From: Planctomycetota bacterium
Lineage (GTDB): Bacteria; Planctomycetota; Planctomycetia; Pirellulales; UBA7805
Reading direction: 5' to 3'
DNA: 64,000 nt
Assembly: GCA_003389215.1 (NCBI GenBank)
Contig: QQVP01000071.1
Coordinates: forward strand, 1-64,000
The translations under genes were made by a program, and so were the position numbers. Under the pieces are notes generated by a model. The model did no database searches and had not been told where the DNA came from. It saw only the letters and a program-made list of their open reading frames with translations. This document shows, piece by piece, positions 19,083 to 26,948 of the stretch (the first letter of the stretch is position 1; each line of letters begins with the position of its first letter).

Positions 19083-20207
19083 CTAGCCCGCTTCACGGCG
19101 GGGCGACTGGGCAGTTACGTCCGTCGCACTGGTGCCGAGATGCCAGTGCGGCCCCGGCACGATCGGCGTGCGAACGTGACGCCGTGCTCCGGTGGGTCCG
19201 CCCGCATGGCCGTCCCACTGATGTTGTTCGATGGCGGCGAGGATGCGCTCCGCCAGGGCGACCGCGTCGCGGCCAGCTTCGCCGGTGACTCGCGGTGTCG
19301 ATCCGGTCTCGATGGCCGCCACGAGGTCGGCTTGTTCCTCGACAATCGCGTTGACCTCGGGTCCACTCACTTCCCGCAGAGGCAACAGCGTCTCAAAGAG
19401 TGTGTCGCGGGCGGTGGCCTTGGCGTCGGCCGAAAGCGCTTCGCTGTCAAAAGACCCGTCCGTCAGCGAGCCGTCGGGTTCAACCAACTTCGTGGTGCCC
19501 GTGTCGAAGTCGAGCGCGGCGAAACGGACGGGCGTCCAGACTTGCATCCGCCGCATCCGTTCGTAACTGATTCGCGAGGCGCTCAGATTCGCCACGCAGC
19601 CATTCGCAAACTTCAGTCGTGCCGTGGCGGCGTCTTCATGTTCGCCCATCACGGCGACGCCCAGGGCCTCGACGTCCACGACCTCCGAGTCGACCAAAGA
19701 CAAGACGACGTCGAGATCGTGGATCATCATGTCCAGAACGACGCCGATGTCGGTCGACCGGAACGTGTAGCCGCTGTAGCGACGAGCCTCGATGTACTTG
19801 GCATCGGTCAATCGATCTCTCGCCGCGTCCAGGGCCGGGTTGAATCGTTCGACGTGGCCGACCTGCAACACGCGCCTGCCGGCCCGGGCGGCGGCCACCA
19901 GCGTGTTGGCTTCGGCGCTTCGCGTGGCCAGGGGCTTCTCGATCAGCAGGTGCAGTCCCCGCTCCAGCAGGGCCAGGCCCAGCTCTTCGTGCAGAAAGGT
20001 GGGAGCCGCGAGAATCGCCGCATCGAGATCGGCAGGAAGTTCGTCGACGGTGGCCAGCGCGGCAACCCCAAGATCGGCCGCTACCGCGTTGCGCGCAGCC
20101 TCGACGGGATCGACCAAGGCGACCAATTCGATCGCCTCGGCGGCAGCGGCCAGGCGAGCATGGATGCGGCCGAGGTGACCACAGCCGACAACGGCCAGCC
20201 GAATCAT
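19083..20207 (-). CDS. Gfo/Idh/MocA-family oxidoreductase, GnnA-like candidate
   Basis: A 374-residue NAD(P)-dependent oxidoreductase. The Rossmann motif is VVGCGHLGRIHA at the N-terminus, followed by LIEKPLA with the conserved EKP Lys, and the catalytic-site text DMMIHDLDVVLSL with its His. The ATG overlaps the lpxA stop by 4 bases, so it is translationally coupled to lpxA. In Acidithiobacillus and some other bacteria an enzyme of this family (GnnA) oxidises C3 of UDP-GlcNAc before transamination to make 3-amino lipid A. The position beside lpxA fits such a role, but no GnnB aminotransferase is in the window. Treat the specific function as a hypothesis. Confidence 0.85.
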   Translation of the reverse strand: MIRLAVVGCGHLGRIHARLAAAAEAIELVALVDPVEAARNAVAADLGVAALATVDELPADLDAAILAAPTFLHEELGLALLERGLHLLIEKPLATRSAEANTLVAAARAGRRVLQVGHVERFNPALDAARDRLTDAKYIEARRYSGYTFRSTDIGVVLDMMIHDLDVVLSLVDSEVVDVEALGVAVMGEHEDAATARLKFANGCVANLSASRISYERMRRMQVWTPVRFAALDFDTGTTKLVEPDGSLTDGSFDSEALSADAKATARDTLFETLLPLREVSGPEVNAIVEEQADLVAAIETGSTPRVTGEAGRDAVALAERILAAIEQHQWDGHAGGPTGARRHVRTPIVPGPHWHLGTSATDVTAQSPRREAG

Positions 20208-21010
20208 GCCGCCCTCCGGCGTTCGCGGGCGCGCCCGTGTCGACCTTCCTGCTGCGTCTGTACGAACGAGAGCAGATGGTTCACCTGCGGCACGAGCTGC
20301 TCATTGCCGCGGAGAATCTCGCGAGCGTGATCGAGTCCGACCTTCGCGCGATAAATCAGCCGGTGGGCTTCCGCCAGACACTTGATCGCTTCGGCCGAGA
20401 AGTCATTGCGTTTCAGCGCGACCACGTTGATGCAGCGGGGTCGGGTCGGCATGCCATCGGCCAGCATGTAGGGCGGTACGTCGTGCAGCACGCGCGACAG
20501 TCCGCTCACGAACGAGTAACTGCCGATCGAGGCGAAGTGGTGCACGCACACGTTTCCCGAGAGCGAAGCGTGGTCGTCGACGTGCACGTGGCCGCCCAGC
20601 AGGGCTCCGTTCGCAAGCACGATGCGATTGCCGACCTTGCAGTCGTGAGCGACGTGGGCGTTGGCCATGAAGTAGTTGTCGCTGCCAATGAGCGTGACGC
20701 CGTCTTCCTTCTCGGTGGCCCGATTGATCGTCACGCCTTCGCGGATGAGGTTGTTGTCGCCGATCACCACACGGGTGTCGCTGCCGCGGTAGCTGATGTC
20801 TTGCGGCTCCGCCCCGATCACCGCACCGGGATAGAGACGGTTGTGGCGACCCAGCTCGACCTGGCCCATCAAGGTGACGTGACCGAAGAGGCGCGTTCCC
20901 TCGCCAATGGTGACGCCGGGACCGACGATGCAGAAGGGGCCGATTTCGACGTCGGCGCCGATCTCGGCGCGGGGATCGACGTCCGCCAGTTTGGATACAG
21001 TGATCGGCAT
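20204..21010 (-). CDS. lpxA: Acyl-ACP:UDP-GlcNAc O-acyltransferase
   Basis: First step of lipid A synthesis, transferring an acyl chain to the sugar nucleotide in the cytoplasm. I start at MPITVSKLADVDPRAEIG at 21010 (268 aa), after AGGGGAACTC; the longer ORF is spurious. The N-terminal two thirds are hexapeptide repeats forming a left-handed beta-helix (for example IGPFCIVGPGVTIGEG). NAHVAHDC contains the catalytic His corresponding to His125 of E. coli LpxA, and the C-terminal helical domain begins around VALKRNDFSAEAIK. It is sandwiched between lpxC and a Gfo/Idh/MocA gene in one operon. Confidence 0.95.
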   Translation of the reverse strand: MPITVSKLADVDPRAEIGADVEIGPFCIVGPGVTIGEGTRLFGHVTLMGQVELGRHNRLYPGAVIGAEPQDISYRGSDTRVVIGDNNLIREGVTINRATEKEDGVTLIGSDNYFMANAHVAHDCKVGNRIVLANGALLGGHVHVDDHASLSGNVCVHHFASIGSYSFVSGLSRVLHDVPPYMLADGMPTRPRCINVVALKRNDFSAEAIKCLAEAHRLIYRAKVGLDHAREILRGNEQLVPQVNHLLSFVQTQQEGRHGRARERRRAA

Positions 21011-21024
21011 CGGCTCGAGTTCCC

Positions 21025-21957
21025 CTAGGCGCGACGTAAGGCCGGTGTGGTGACTTGAAATTCCTTCATCAACGCACGAGCCAACTCCGCATTGAGGCGA
21101 TGGCCGCTGCGATGGGCGATGATCTGGCCGACGAATCGGCAGCCCGTCAGAGAGATGTCTCCCAGGATGTCGAGCATCTTGTGCCGGGCGCATTCGTCGT
21201 CGAATCGCAATTCGTTTTCCACAGGACCGTCCTCGTCGAAGACCAGCACGTCGGACTTCGAGACCCGCGTTCCCTTGCCCTGTGAGAGCAGCCACTCCGC
21301 TTCCGCCTGCAACATGAAGGTGCGCGCCGGGGCCAGTTGTTCGACGAACCGCTCCTCGCTGACTTCCATCTGCACGGTTTGTCGTCCGATCGCCGGGTTG
21401 TCGGGATAGTCGAGCCGGTAGCGCAAAGAGAACTCGCCACCTCGCGCGGGGCGGGCCTCGATCCAGCTCTCCTCGTTGCCGACACGGACGTTCTCCTGCA
21501 CGACCAGTTGCTCGCGGGGAGTCGCCTGGGCAACGCGGCCGGCGGCCAACAGCACCACGACGAATGGGGCGCTCGAGCCGTCGCAGCCCGGCATCTCGGC
21601 GGCGTCGACGTGCACTTCGCAGTTGTCGATGCCCAGTCCGTATAAGGCCGCCAACACGTGCTCGACCATTTCGACGGTCACGCCGGAAGCGGTCAAGGTC
21701 GTCCGCAGCGGCGTTTCGATACGCGATTCGAGAGAGGCCGGAATGCGTACCGCCGGCTGCAGGTCGTCGCGCACGAAGACGACGCCAGTGTCCGGAGCCG
21801 CGGGGCGAAACTCGACCCGCACGTCCCGGCCGCTCCAGTAACCGAAGCCTTCGACGACCGCCTCTTGGGCGAGCGTGTGCTGCGAGTTGCCGGGAACGCT
21901 CAACCGCGCGTCGCGCGAAACGACTTTTCGTGTGATGGCATCAATCGATGGTGGCAT
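21025..21957 (-). CDS. lpxC: UDP-3-O-acyl-N-acetylglucosamine deacetylase
   Basis: Committed zinc-dependent step of lipid A synthesis. The start at MPPSIDAITRKVV (21957) follows a GGGAGGCAAGG site and gives 310 aa, the length of a single LpxC without the C-terminal FabZ fusion seen in Bacteroidetes and some relatives. Zinc ligands are visible: VEHVLAALYG (His100), the pair in HKMLDILGDISL (His and Asp), and HRSGH with the catalytic His. The gene lies 106 bases downstream of the Skp/OmpH gene and 14 bases upstream of lpxA. Its presence argues that this organism makes an outer membrane with LPS-like lipid. Confidence 0.95.
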   Translation of the reverse strand: MPPSIDAITRKVVSRDARLSVPGNSQHTLAQEAVVEGFGYWSGRDVRVEFRPAAPDTGVVFVRDDLQPAVRIPASLESRIETPLRTTLTASGVTVEMVEHVLAALYGLGIDNCEVHVDAAEMPGCDGSSAPFVVVLLAAGRVAQATPREQLVVQENVRVGNEESWIEARPARGGEFSLRYRLDYPDNPAIGRQTVQMEVSEERFVEQLAPARTFMLQAEAEWLLSQGKGTRVSKSDVLVFDEDGPVENELRFDDECARHKMLDILGDISLTGCRFVGQIIAHRSGHRLNAELARALMKEFQVTTPALRRA

Positions 21958-22063
21958 CCTTGCCTCCCTGAATTTCGGTCGAACTTGAAACTGGCCTCTC
22001 GGGCGGCGGCGCGGGCGACATCCTTGTCGACCACAGCTCCGGAAGAGACCGGACAGACCAAAA

Positions 22064-22732
22064 TTAGCGACGCGGCGGTCGTGGCGGGACTCCCCCGTCG
22101 GCGTTACGGTTCGGCCCCGGAACGACGGGCTGTTGTCCACGATTGAGCATCTCGAGGATCGGCCGCGTGATGTCGTACTGAGGATTCACGTGAACGACCG
22201 GGTGGACGAGCAAGTTGGAGGTGATGCGACCATCAAGGTCCGTGGACATGGGCGGCGGGGCGAACTGCACGACCACGGCGATGCCGTGACGCGTCGAATA
22301 CTGCTCGACCGTGCTCTTGATCTCGGTGTAGACGCTCTGTAGCAGTTTGGCGTTGCGTTTCTGGATGTCGCGCTGATGGGTCTTCATGCGGATGTTCCAG
22401 TCGGCCATCTCGCGGGCAAGTTTCTCTTCTTGCTGCCCGAACGGTTCCGAATTCGGATCGAGGTCGCCATTTCTCAGCGTATCCAGCGCCTGCTGGATCC
22501 TGCTTCGCTCGGCGGCCAGTTGTTCGGACTTCGGTTTGAACTCCGCTTTGAGCGCTTCGAGGTTCGTGTTGTATCGATTGTGTTGCTCCACGATGTACTT
22601 CATGTTTACGCCGAACACGCCGCCGCGAACCTGGGCGACGGCGGGCTGGGCCACGCCAAGCGCGCCGGCAGCCGTGGCCGTTAAGAGAACGAGGGGAACG
22701 AGGCGCGGGGAAATCGTGCGGGGAAATTTCAC
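22064..22732 (-). CDS. OmpH/Skp-family periplasmic chaperone
   Basis: The GTG at 22732, eight bases after AAAGGAG, gives a 222-residue precursor with a clear signal peptide (a basic start, LVPLVLLTATAAGALGVA, then AQPAVAQ). The mature protein begins with a short strand and then carries a long charged helical pair (YNTNLEALKAEFKPKSEQLAAERSRIQ through RDIQKRNAKLLQSVYTEIKS), the coiled-coil arms expected for Skp. The C-terminal strand IAVVVQF matches the trimerisation body. A Pro/Gly/Arg-rich tail follows. Being first in the lpxC-lpxA operon mirrors the ompH-lpx clusters of Proteobacteria. Role: escort of unfolded outer-membrane proteins. Confidence 0.85.
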   Translation of the reverse strand: MKFPRTISPRLVPLVLLTATAAGALGVAQPAVAQVRGGVFGVNMKYIVEQHNRYNTNLEALKAEFKPKSEQLAAERSRIQQALDTLRNGDLDPNSEPFGQQEEKLAREMADWNIRMKTHQRDIQKRNAKLLQSVYTEIKSTVEQYSTRHGIAVVVQFAPPPMSTDLDGRITSNLLVHPVVHVNPQYDITRPILEMLNRGQQPVVPGPNRNADGGVPPRPPRR

Positions 22733-23034
22733 CTTGAGCACTCCTTTGCCGAACAGAGAGGGGTCTTCCATGACCGGAACGGGAAATTTGAGGCGGTATT
22801 GTGCCGACAGACCCCGAGCCCGTAAAGACCAGTTTTTGGCCGTCATTCTCGGCACTTCCGCACACCCTGCGCGTTTCTACCCGCGCGGCGTTCCAGCGAG
22901 TCCGGGGCTGAAATGACCTTGGGAGCCCGAGCGGTGGCCGACTATAACTGCCGCTATTGATAGCGTTCGGCCGCCGCGGATCCGTTCGCCTGCGGCCGCT
23001 TCCTGCCTTCGCCTTGTTACGAGGAACCCCGACG
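22733..23034. other. Divergent intergenic region, no gene seen
   Basis: About 300 bases between the leftward Skp-lpx operon and the rightward Toprim gene. ORFs crossing it are extensions of those genes. It must hold both promoters; I see no convincing RNA gene, repeat or operator. Confidence 0.45.
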
Positions 23035-24831
23035 ATGTCGACGCTTGTCCAGGCGCAATCTCGTCTGTCCGATTACTGCGAGCGCTCCGTGTTGCCGGCG
23101 CTCTACGACCGGCTCGACGTGGCTTTTCCCGAGTTTGGCTGGAAGCGAAATGCGACCGGCTGGGTCGGCTCACTCGCCACCGGCGCTCGCCAGCCGGACC
23201 AGGTCGTCTTCTGTCGTCAACCCTGGGGATTCGTCACCCAGACAGGCGAACCACAAAGCTGGCTCGCGTATGCCAACGGCGGTGGCGAGCCGATGGATGA
23301 AGCCTTCGTTCAGACCGTGCGCAAACTGGCGCGGCTGGCCGGGGTCGACGACCTGGGGCTCGAACAGGACTTTAGCGCCGCCGAAAAGACCGCCGCCACA
23401 CGACGCGAGCGCTCGCGGCAACTCTTCGAGGCCTTTGCGTCCTACGCGCACCTGGCCCTGACCGGACCGGCAGGTGCCGCCGCGGCCGCGTATCTGTGCG
23501 AACATTATGGCTTCACGCCGGATGAAATCGACGAGCTACCCGTCGGCTTCTATACCTCGCGGCGCGACGTCGTCGATTACCTGACCGGGGTCGGCTTCTC
23601 CGAGCGTGAAATTCTTCAAGCCCGCGCGATGACCGATGCGCGGCTGGCCGGTCGGCTCGTCGTTCCCTGGCGCGATCGCTGGGGCAACATTCAGTCGGTG
23701 GTCGCCCACAGTTGTGCCGAAGACTTGGGCGACGAACCTCGTCGCCTGTATCTGAAGTGCGGCGATTTGAGCGAACCCTTCGGTTTGAACGTGGCCCTCA
23801 GCGGCGAGGCCGACGGCTGCGAAAACCTGGTGCTCGTCGAAGACGAGCTCGCCGCGCTGTTGTTCCATGCCCGTGGGGTCGCGAATGTGGCCAGCTTCGG
23901 CAGCGCCGGGCGCATCCCGACCGCCGATCAATGGCAGACGCTGCACGACTTCGGAGTCCGCAATGTCACCCTGGCGTTTCATGACCATGTCGCGGGCTAT
24001 CAGCGGACCCGCGCTGCCATTGAAACCGCCCATCAAGCCCATCGCATGCCGCATCTGTTCGCCTTGGCGCACCGCGGGCTTGGCGATGCCCGTCGTCCGC
24101 AAGATTACTTGGCCGCTCGTGGCGTGGCGCCCTGGCAGCAGCTCGTCGAGGGGCGGGTGCATGCCTACCACTTTGTGGCCCGCGGCATTTTGCGACAACA
24201 CAAACGGGGCCCTTGGAGCGATGCCCGGTTGCTGGAGACGCTCGTGTCGGCCCTCGCGTTCGATGCGGCCGTGTACCGCCCGCCACGTGAGCTGGAACTC
24301 GACCGCTTCTTCTGGCGCGTGATCCTCGAGGCGACCAGTGCCTACTGGCCGGCGGTCGTCTATCCCTTGCCGCATCGCAAGGAGACGCTGCTGCGAAATC
24401 GGCCGGGCAACTGGAACACGGCTCGTTGCCGCGAACAGTTGCATCAGCTGCAAGCGGCCATGCACGGCGGCGACACGCAGCGGTTCACGAATCTCATCTG
24501 GGCGGGGGCCTGTGAATTGGCCGGGCTGGAGGCGGTGCCGCAGAAGCCGCTGCCCGTCACCCCACCCTCGCCGCGGCGTCCGCTGTCGGGTAACTACCGT
24601 GGGCCGGTGGTCCAACATGCGAAGAGTTGTGCCGCCGAGCCGGCACCGCCGACGAAGGAAGTCGCCAAGACCGAGCCGGCGGAGCGGCCGCTCTTCACGA
24701 GGGCCGACGTGCGGCGAATGGCCTATCTGATGTGGGAACAGGACGGGCGCCAGCTAGGCCGCGACGAGTACTACTGGTTCGAGGCGGAGCAGCTCCTGCT
24801 CCGCCTCGGTATCTTGGAACGCGAACCGTAG
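23035..24831 (+). CDS. DnaG-like Toprim-fold protein fused to a C-terminal DUF2934 domain
   Basis: I use the ATG at 23035 (598 aa), which follows GAGGAACCCC. Residues about 130-330 resemble the DnaG primase core: AAYLCEHYGFTPDEIDEL, RLVVPWRDRWGNIQSVV and a Toprim-like LVLVEDELAALLF. The region where primases carry a DxD metal motif followed by AG reads FHDHVAG, so both Asp positions are His. There is no N-terminal zinc finger. The last 45 residues, VRRMAYLMWEQDGRQLGRDEYYWFEAEQLL, match the DUF2934 pattern. I see no DnaB-interacting domain, and replication primase function is unlikely. The gene is not in an obvious operon; its 3' end overlaps the convergent PEP-CTERM gene by 61 bases. Confidence 0.75.
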   Translation: MSTLVQAQSRLSDYCERSVLPALYDRLDVAFPEFGWKRNATGWVGSLATGARQPDQVVFCRQPWGFVTQTGEPQSWLAYANGGGEPMDEAFVQTVRKLARLAGVDDLGLEQDFSAAEKTAATRRERSRQLFEAFASYAHLALTGPAGAAAAAYLCEHYGFTPDEIDELPVGFYTSRRDVVDYLTGVGFSEREILQARAMTDARLAGRLVVPWRDRWGNIQSVVAHSCAEDLGDEPRRLYLKCGDLSEPFGLNVALSGEADGCENLVLVEDELAALLFHARGVANVASFGSAGRIPTADQWQTLHDFGVRNVTLAFHDHVAGYQRTRAAIETAHQAHRMPHLFALAHRGLGDARRPQDYLAARGVAPWQQLVEGRVHAYHFVARGILRQHKRGPWSDARLLETLVSALAFDAAVYRPPRELELDRFFWRVILEATSAYWPAVVYPLPHRKETLLRNRPGNWNTARCREQLHQLQAAMHGGDTQRFTNLIWAGACELAGLEAVPQKPLPVTPPSPRRPLSGNYRGPVVQHAKSCAAEPAPPTKEVAKTEPAERPLFTRADVRRMAYLMWEQDGRQLGRDEYYWFEAEQLLLRLGILEREP

Positions 24832-26675
24832 ACGGCCAGGGCGGCGAGTGCCAGTCCGCTCAGAACGAGCGTCGAGGGCTCTGGCACGGGCACCGGGATC
24901 ACGATCAGATCGAACGGCACCAGAGGCGAGCCGAGCGAACGGCTGACCTGGTTTGTGCTCAAGAGGTCAAACAGCTCCGTAATGTTCATGCCGGTCGGAA
25001 ACACACTACCAATGCTGGCCGAGCTCGTGAGCGCGGCGAGCGATGCCTCCTCGACTTGAATGGTCGTGGCGGTGGCCACGCCGCCGAGCACCGGCGTGTG
25101 ATTGCCCGGCAGGAAGCTGTTGCCGGTATTTTGCAATGCGTAGCCGATGATCGAGCTGTCGTCGGGATCCAGGATCACCTCGCCGGTGGCCGCGTTGTAG
25201 ATCAGGTCGGGAATGTTGGGGTCGTCCGTAAAGCCAACTTCGGCAGTGAGGTTGAGCGTGAGCACCTCGTTGTTTCCCAGTTCGTCGACGAACGCGAAAT
25301 CGTAACTGGCTTGATATTGCCCCAGGTCGCTCGCGACAAACGTGGCGGTGTAGGTCAGGGATTCGCCGCCATCCAATTCCCTCAGGTTTAGATGGACGTT
25401 GGTGGTCATTGCATCGGTGTTGCCGGAGCCATTAACGCTGACCAGGTCGATGAACGCGGTTATTCCTGCTCCGCCCACAAGATTTGCAATCACGAAGTCC
25501 TGGTCTGCCTCCGCGGCATAGGGCGACAGCGTGCCGAAGTCGATCGTGAGCTCATTGATGTCGGCACTGGTAGCAAGCGACGCGTTCGACGGGAAATCGA
25601 CGGGACTCGCCATGTAGATTTCCGCCTCGATCACGGTTCCCTCCCAGGCCCGCCAGGCGAGCCTATCTCCCGAAAGCACGAGGGTGTCGATGATCGTAGA
25701 AGTGTCACTAACCTGAGTTGTTGTGGAGCCGTCGTAGAGAAACACCTGATTGGATCCGCCTCCGACGTCTTCCAGCCAGGCAACGTAGTCGCCGGAGACT
25801 TGCGGCGTCGCCTTGTACGAATCGACACCGCCTAGTTGCGTCGTCGTCGTTCCGTCGTAGAGCATGATCTGATAGTCGCTGCCATCGTACGAATTCCAGA
25901 CGATGTTGCTTCCAGAGATCTGCGGATCCTGATCGAGACGCGAGTTTTGCGTGAGCTGCGTGGTCGTTGTGCCATCGAAGAAATAGATCTCGTCATCGCC
26001 GTCCGAGGCTTCCCAGACGACCGTTCCGCTGGAGATCTGGTACTCTTTGTCGTCAACGCTGTTATTCGTGATCTGAGTTGTCGTGAGTCCGTCGTAGTAG
26101 AACAGCTCATAGTCGTTTCCGTCCCACGCGCGCCAGGTAATGTCGCTTCCGGCAATCTTGGGGAAATCGTCGTCGACGTTGTTGTTGGTGATTTGGGTGG
26201 TCGTCACGCCGTCGTAGTGAAAGATCTCGTAATCGTTGCCGTCCCAGCCGTGCCAGACGATGTTGTTGCCCGAGATCTGGGGATGTGCATCGTCTGTCGA
26301 GTTAGAGGTGATCTGGCTAATCACACTGCCGTCGTAGTAGAAGATCTCCGAATCGGTACCGTCGTCGCCATACCAGACCAAATTGCTTCCGGAGAGTTGG
26401 GGAGCTACATCATTCAGTGCATCGTCGGTCAGCTGCGTTATGGACGCTCCATCAAAGAAGAAGATCTCCTGGTCGTCGCTGCTGGATGCTTCGAGCGGAC
26501 CCTGCCACGCAATGTTCGCGCCGGAAATCGTTGGATGCGACTCGGTCACTCCCACCGTGCTGAACCCCGGGCCAGAAATTCGGGTGTCGGTCAGCTGGGT
26601 AACTCGGTGAACGGCCGCCGCAGGACCTGTGAGGAGAAAGAAGAATACGAGACAAAGCGCAGTTCTGACGTGCAT
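24771..26675 (-). CDS. PEP-CTERM-anchored surface protein with 40-residue TolB-like repeats
   Basis: Start at MHVRTALCLVFFFLLTGPAAA (26675; 634 aa), a strong signal peptide. Seven to eight tandem repeats of about 40 residues follow, each with PQISGSNIVW, an acidic DGxDxEIF segment and YDGxTTTQ, the pattern of a beta-propeller. After a second beta-rich region of some 200 residues the protein ends VPEPSTLVLSGLALAALAVYG plus a basic tail, the PEP-CTERM sorting signal processed by an exosortase. It is thus exported and probably displayed at the surface or in extracellular polymer. Upstream there is a sigma-54-type promoter and three palindromes. Ligand or function of the propeller is unknown. The stop lies inside the convergent neighbour. 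Confidence 0.92.
   Translation of the reverse strand: MHVRTALCLVFFFLLTGPAAAVHRVTQLTDTRISGPGFSTVGVTESHPTISGANIAWQGPLEASSSDDQEIFFFDGASITQLTDDALNDVAPQLSGSNLVWYGDDGTDSEIFYYDGSVISQITSNSTDDAHPQISGNNIVWHGWDGNDYEIFHYDGVTTTQITNNNVDDDFPKIAGSDITWRAWDGNDYELFYYDGLTTTQITNNSVDDKEYQISSGTVVWEASDGDDEIYFFDGTTTTQLTQNSRLDQDPQISGSNIVWNSYDGSDYQIMLYDGTTTTQLGGVDSYKATPQVSGDYVAWLEDVGGGSNQVFLYDGSTTTQVSDTSTIIDTLVLSGDRLAWRAWEGTVIEAEIYMASPVDFPSNASLATSADINELTIDFGTLSPYAAEADQDFVIANLVGGAGITAFIDLVSVNGSGNTDAMTTNVHLNLRELDGGESLTYTATFVASDLGQYQASYDFAFVDELGNNEVLTLNLTAEVGFTDDPNIPDLIYNAATGEVILDPDDSSIIGYALQNTGNSFLPGNHTPVLGGVATATTIQVEEASLAALTSSASIGSVFPTGMNITELFDLLSTNQVSRSLGSPLVPFDLIVIPVPVPEPSTLVLSGLALAALAVYGSRSKIPRRSRSCSASNQ
25700..26620 (-). 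repeat. Coding tandem repeats of about 120 bp in the PEP-CTERM gene
   Basis: Successive 40-codon units encode ISGxNIVW...DGxDxEIFxYDGxTTTQ. Adjacent units share stretches such as the reverse complement of GTAGTAGAAGATCTC-like text, so they diverged after duplication. Such arrays may vary in number between strains. Confidence 0.75.
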
Positions 26676-26746
26676 GTTTCCGTGCTCTTGGTGTTCCGAC
26701 TCGTTGTCCGTGGAACGCTCACTCCACGGTTCGCCCACGGCCTCTA

Positions 26747-26762
26747 TGCAAGTCGAGTGCCC
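26747..26762 (-). promoter_or_regulatory. Sigma-54 (RpoN) promoter of the PEP-CTERM gene
   Basis: On the minus strand the sequence reads GGGCACTCGACTTGCA, matching TGGCAC-N5-TTGCW with the invariant GG and GC ten bases apart and only the first T replaced. It lies 72 bases upstream of the start codon. A second, degenerate copy of the same 34-bp segment lies 44 bases further upstream (CTCACTCGACTTGCA) but lacks the GG and is unlikely to function. RpoN control of PEP-CTERM genes through PrsK/PrsR is known in other bacteria. Confidence 0.75.
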
Positions 26763-26852
26763 ATCGGTTAAGCGAACAGGCACTTCGCGCTGCAAGTCGA
26801 GTGAGGATCGCGACTAAGCGAACAGAGCGACGACGCGGACGGCAGACCGCAC

Positions 26853-26934
26853 CTGTCCGCATCCGGACAGTTCGAATCGCGGGCTGTACGTCCGCGGACA
26901 GAGAGATGCCGAGAGCCTGTCCGGCAGCGGACAG
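26853..26934. promoter_or_regulatory. Three phased 18-bp palindromes, candidate enhancer (activator) sites
   Basis: CTGTCCG-N4-CGGACAG occurs at 26853-26870 and 26917-26934, with a one-mismatch copy (CTGTACG-N4-CGGACAG) at 26884-26901. Spacing of 31 and 33 bases is about three helical turns, so all lie on one DNA face. They sit 90 to 190 bases upstream of the sigma-54 promoter, where an AAA+ activator such as PrsR would bind. Confidence 0.7.
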
Positions 26935-26948
26935 TGAAGAGGACCCGC

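Noticed and set aside
23536-24618. 360-aa minus-strand ORF in the Toprim gene
   Set aside because: Antisense shadow with no motif.
26868-26880. GTTCGAATC resembling a tRNA T-loop
   Set aside because: No acceptor or anticodon arms around it; it lies between regulatory palindromes.
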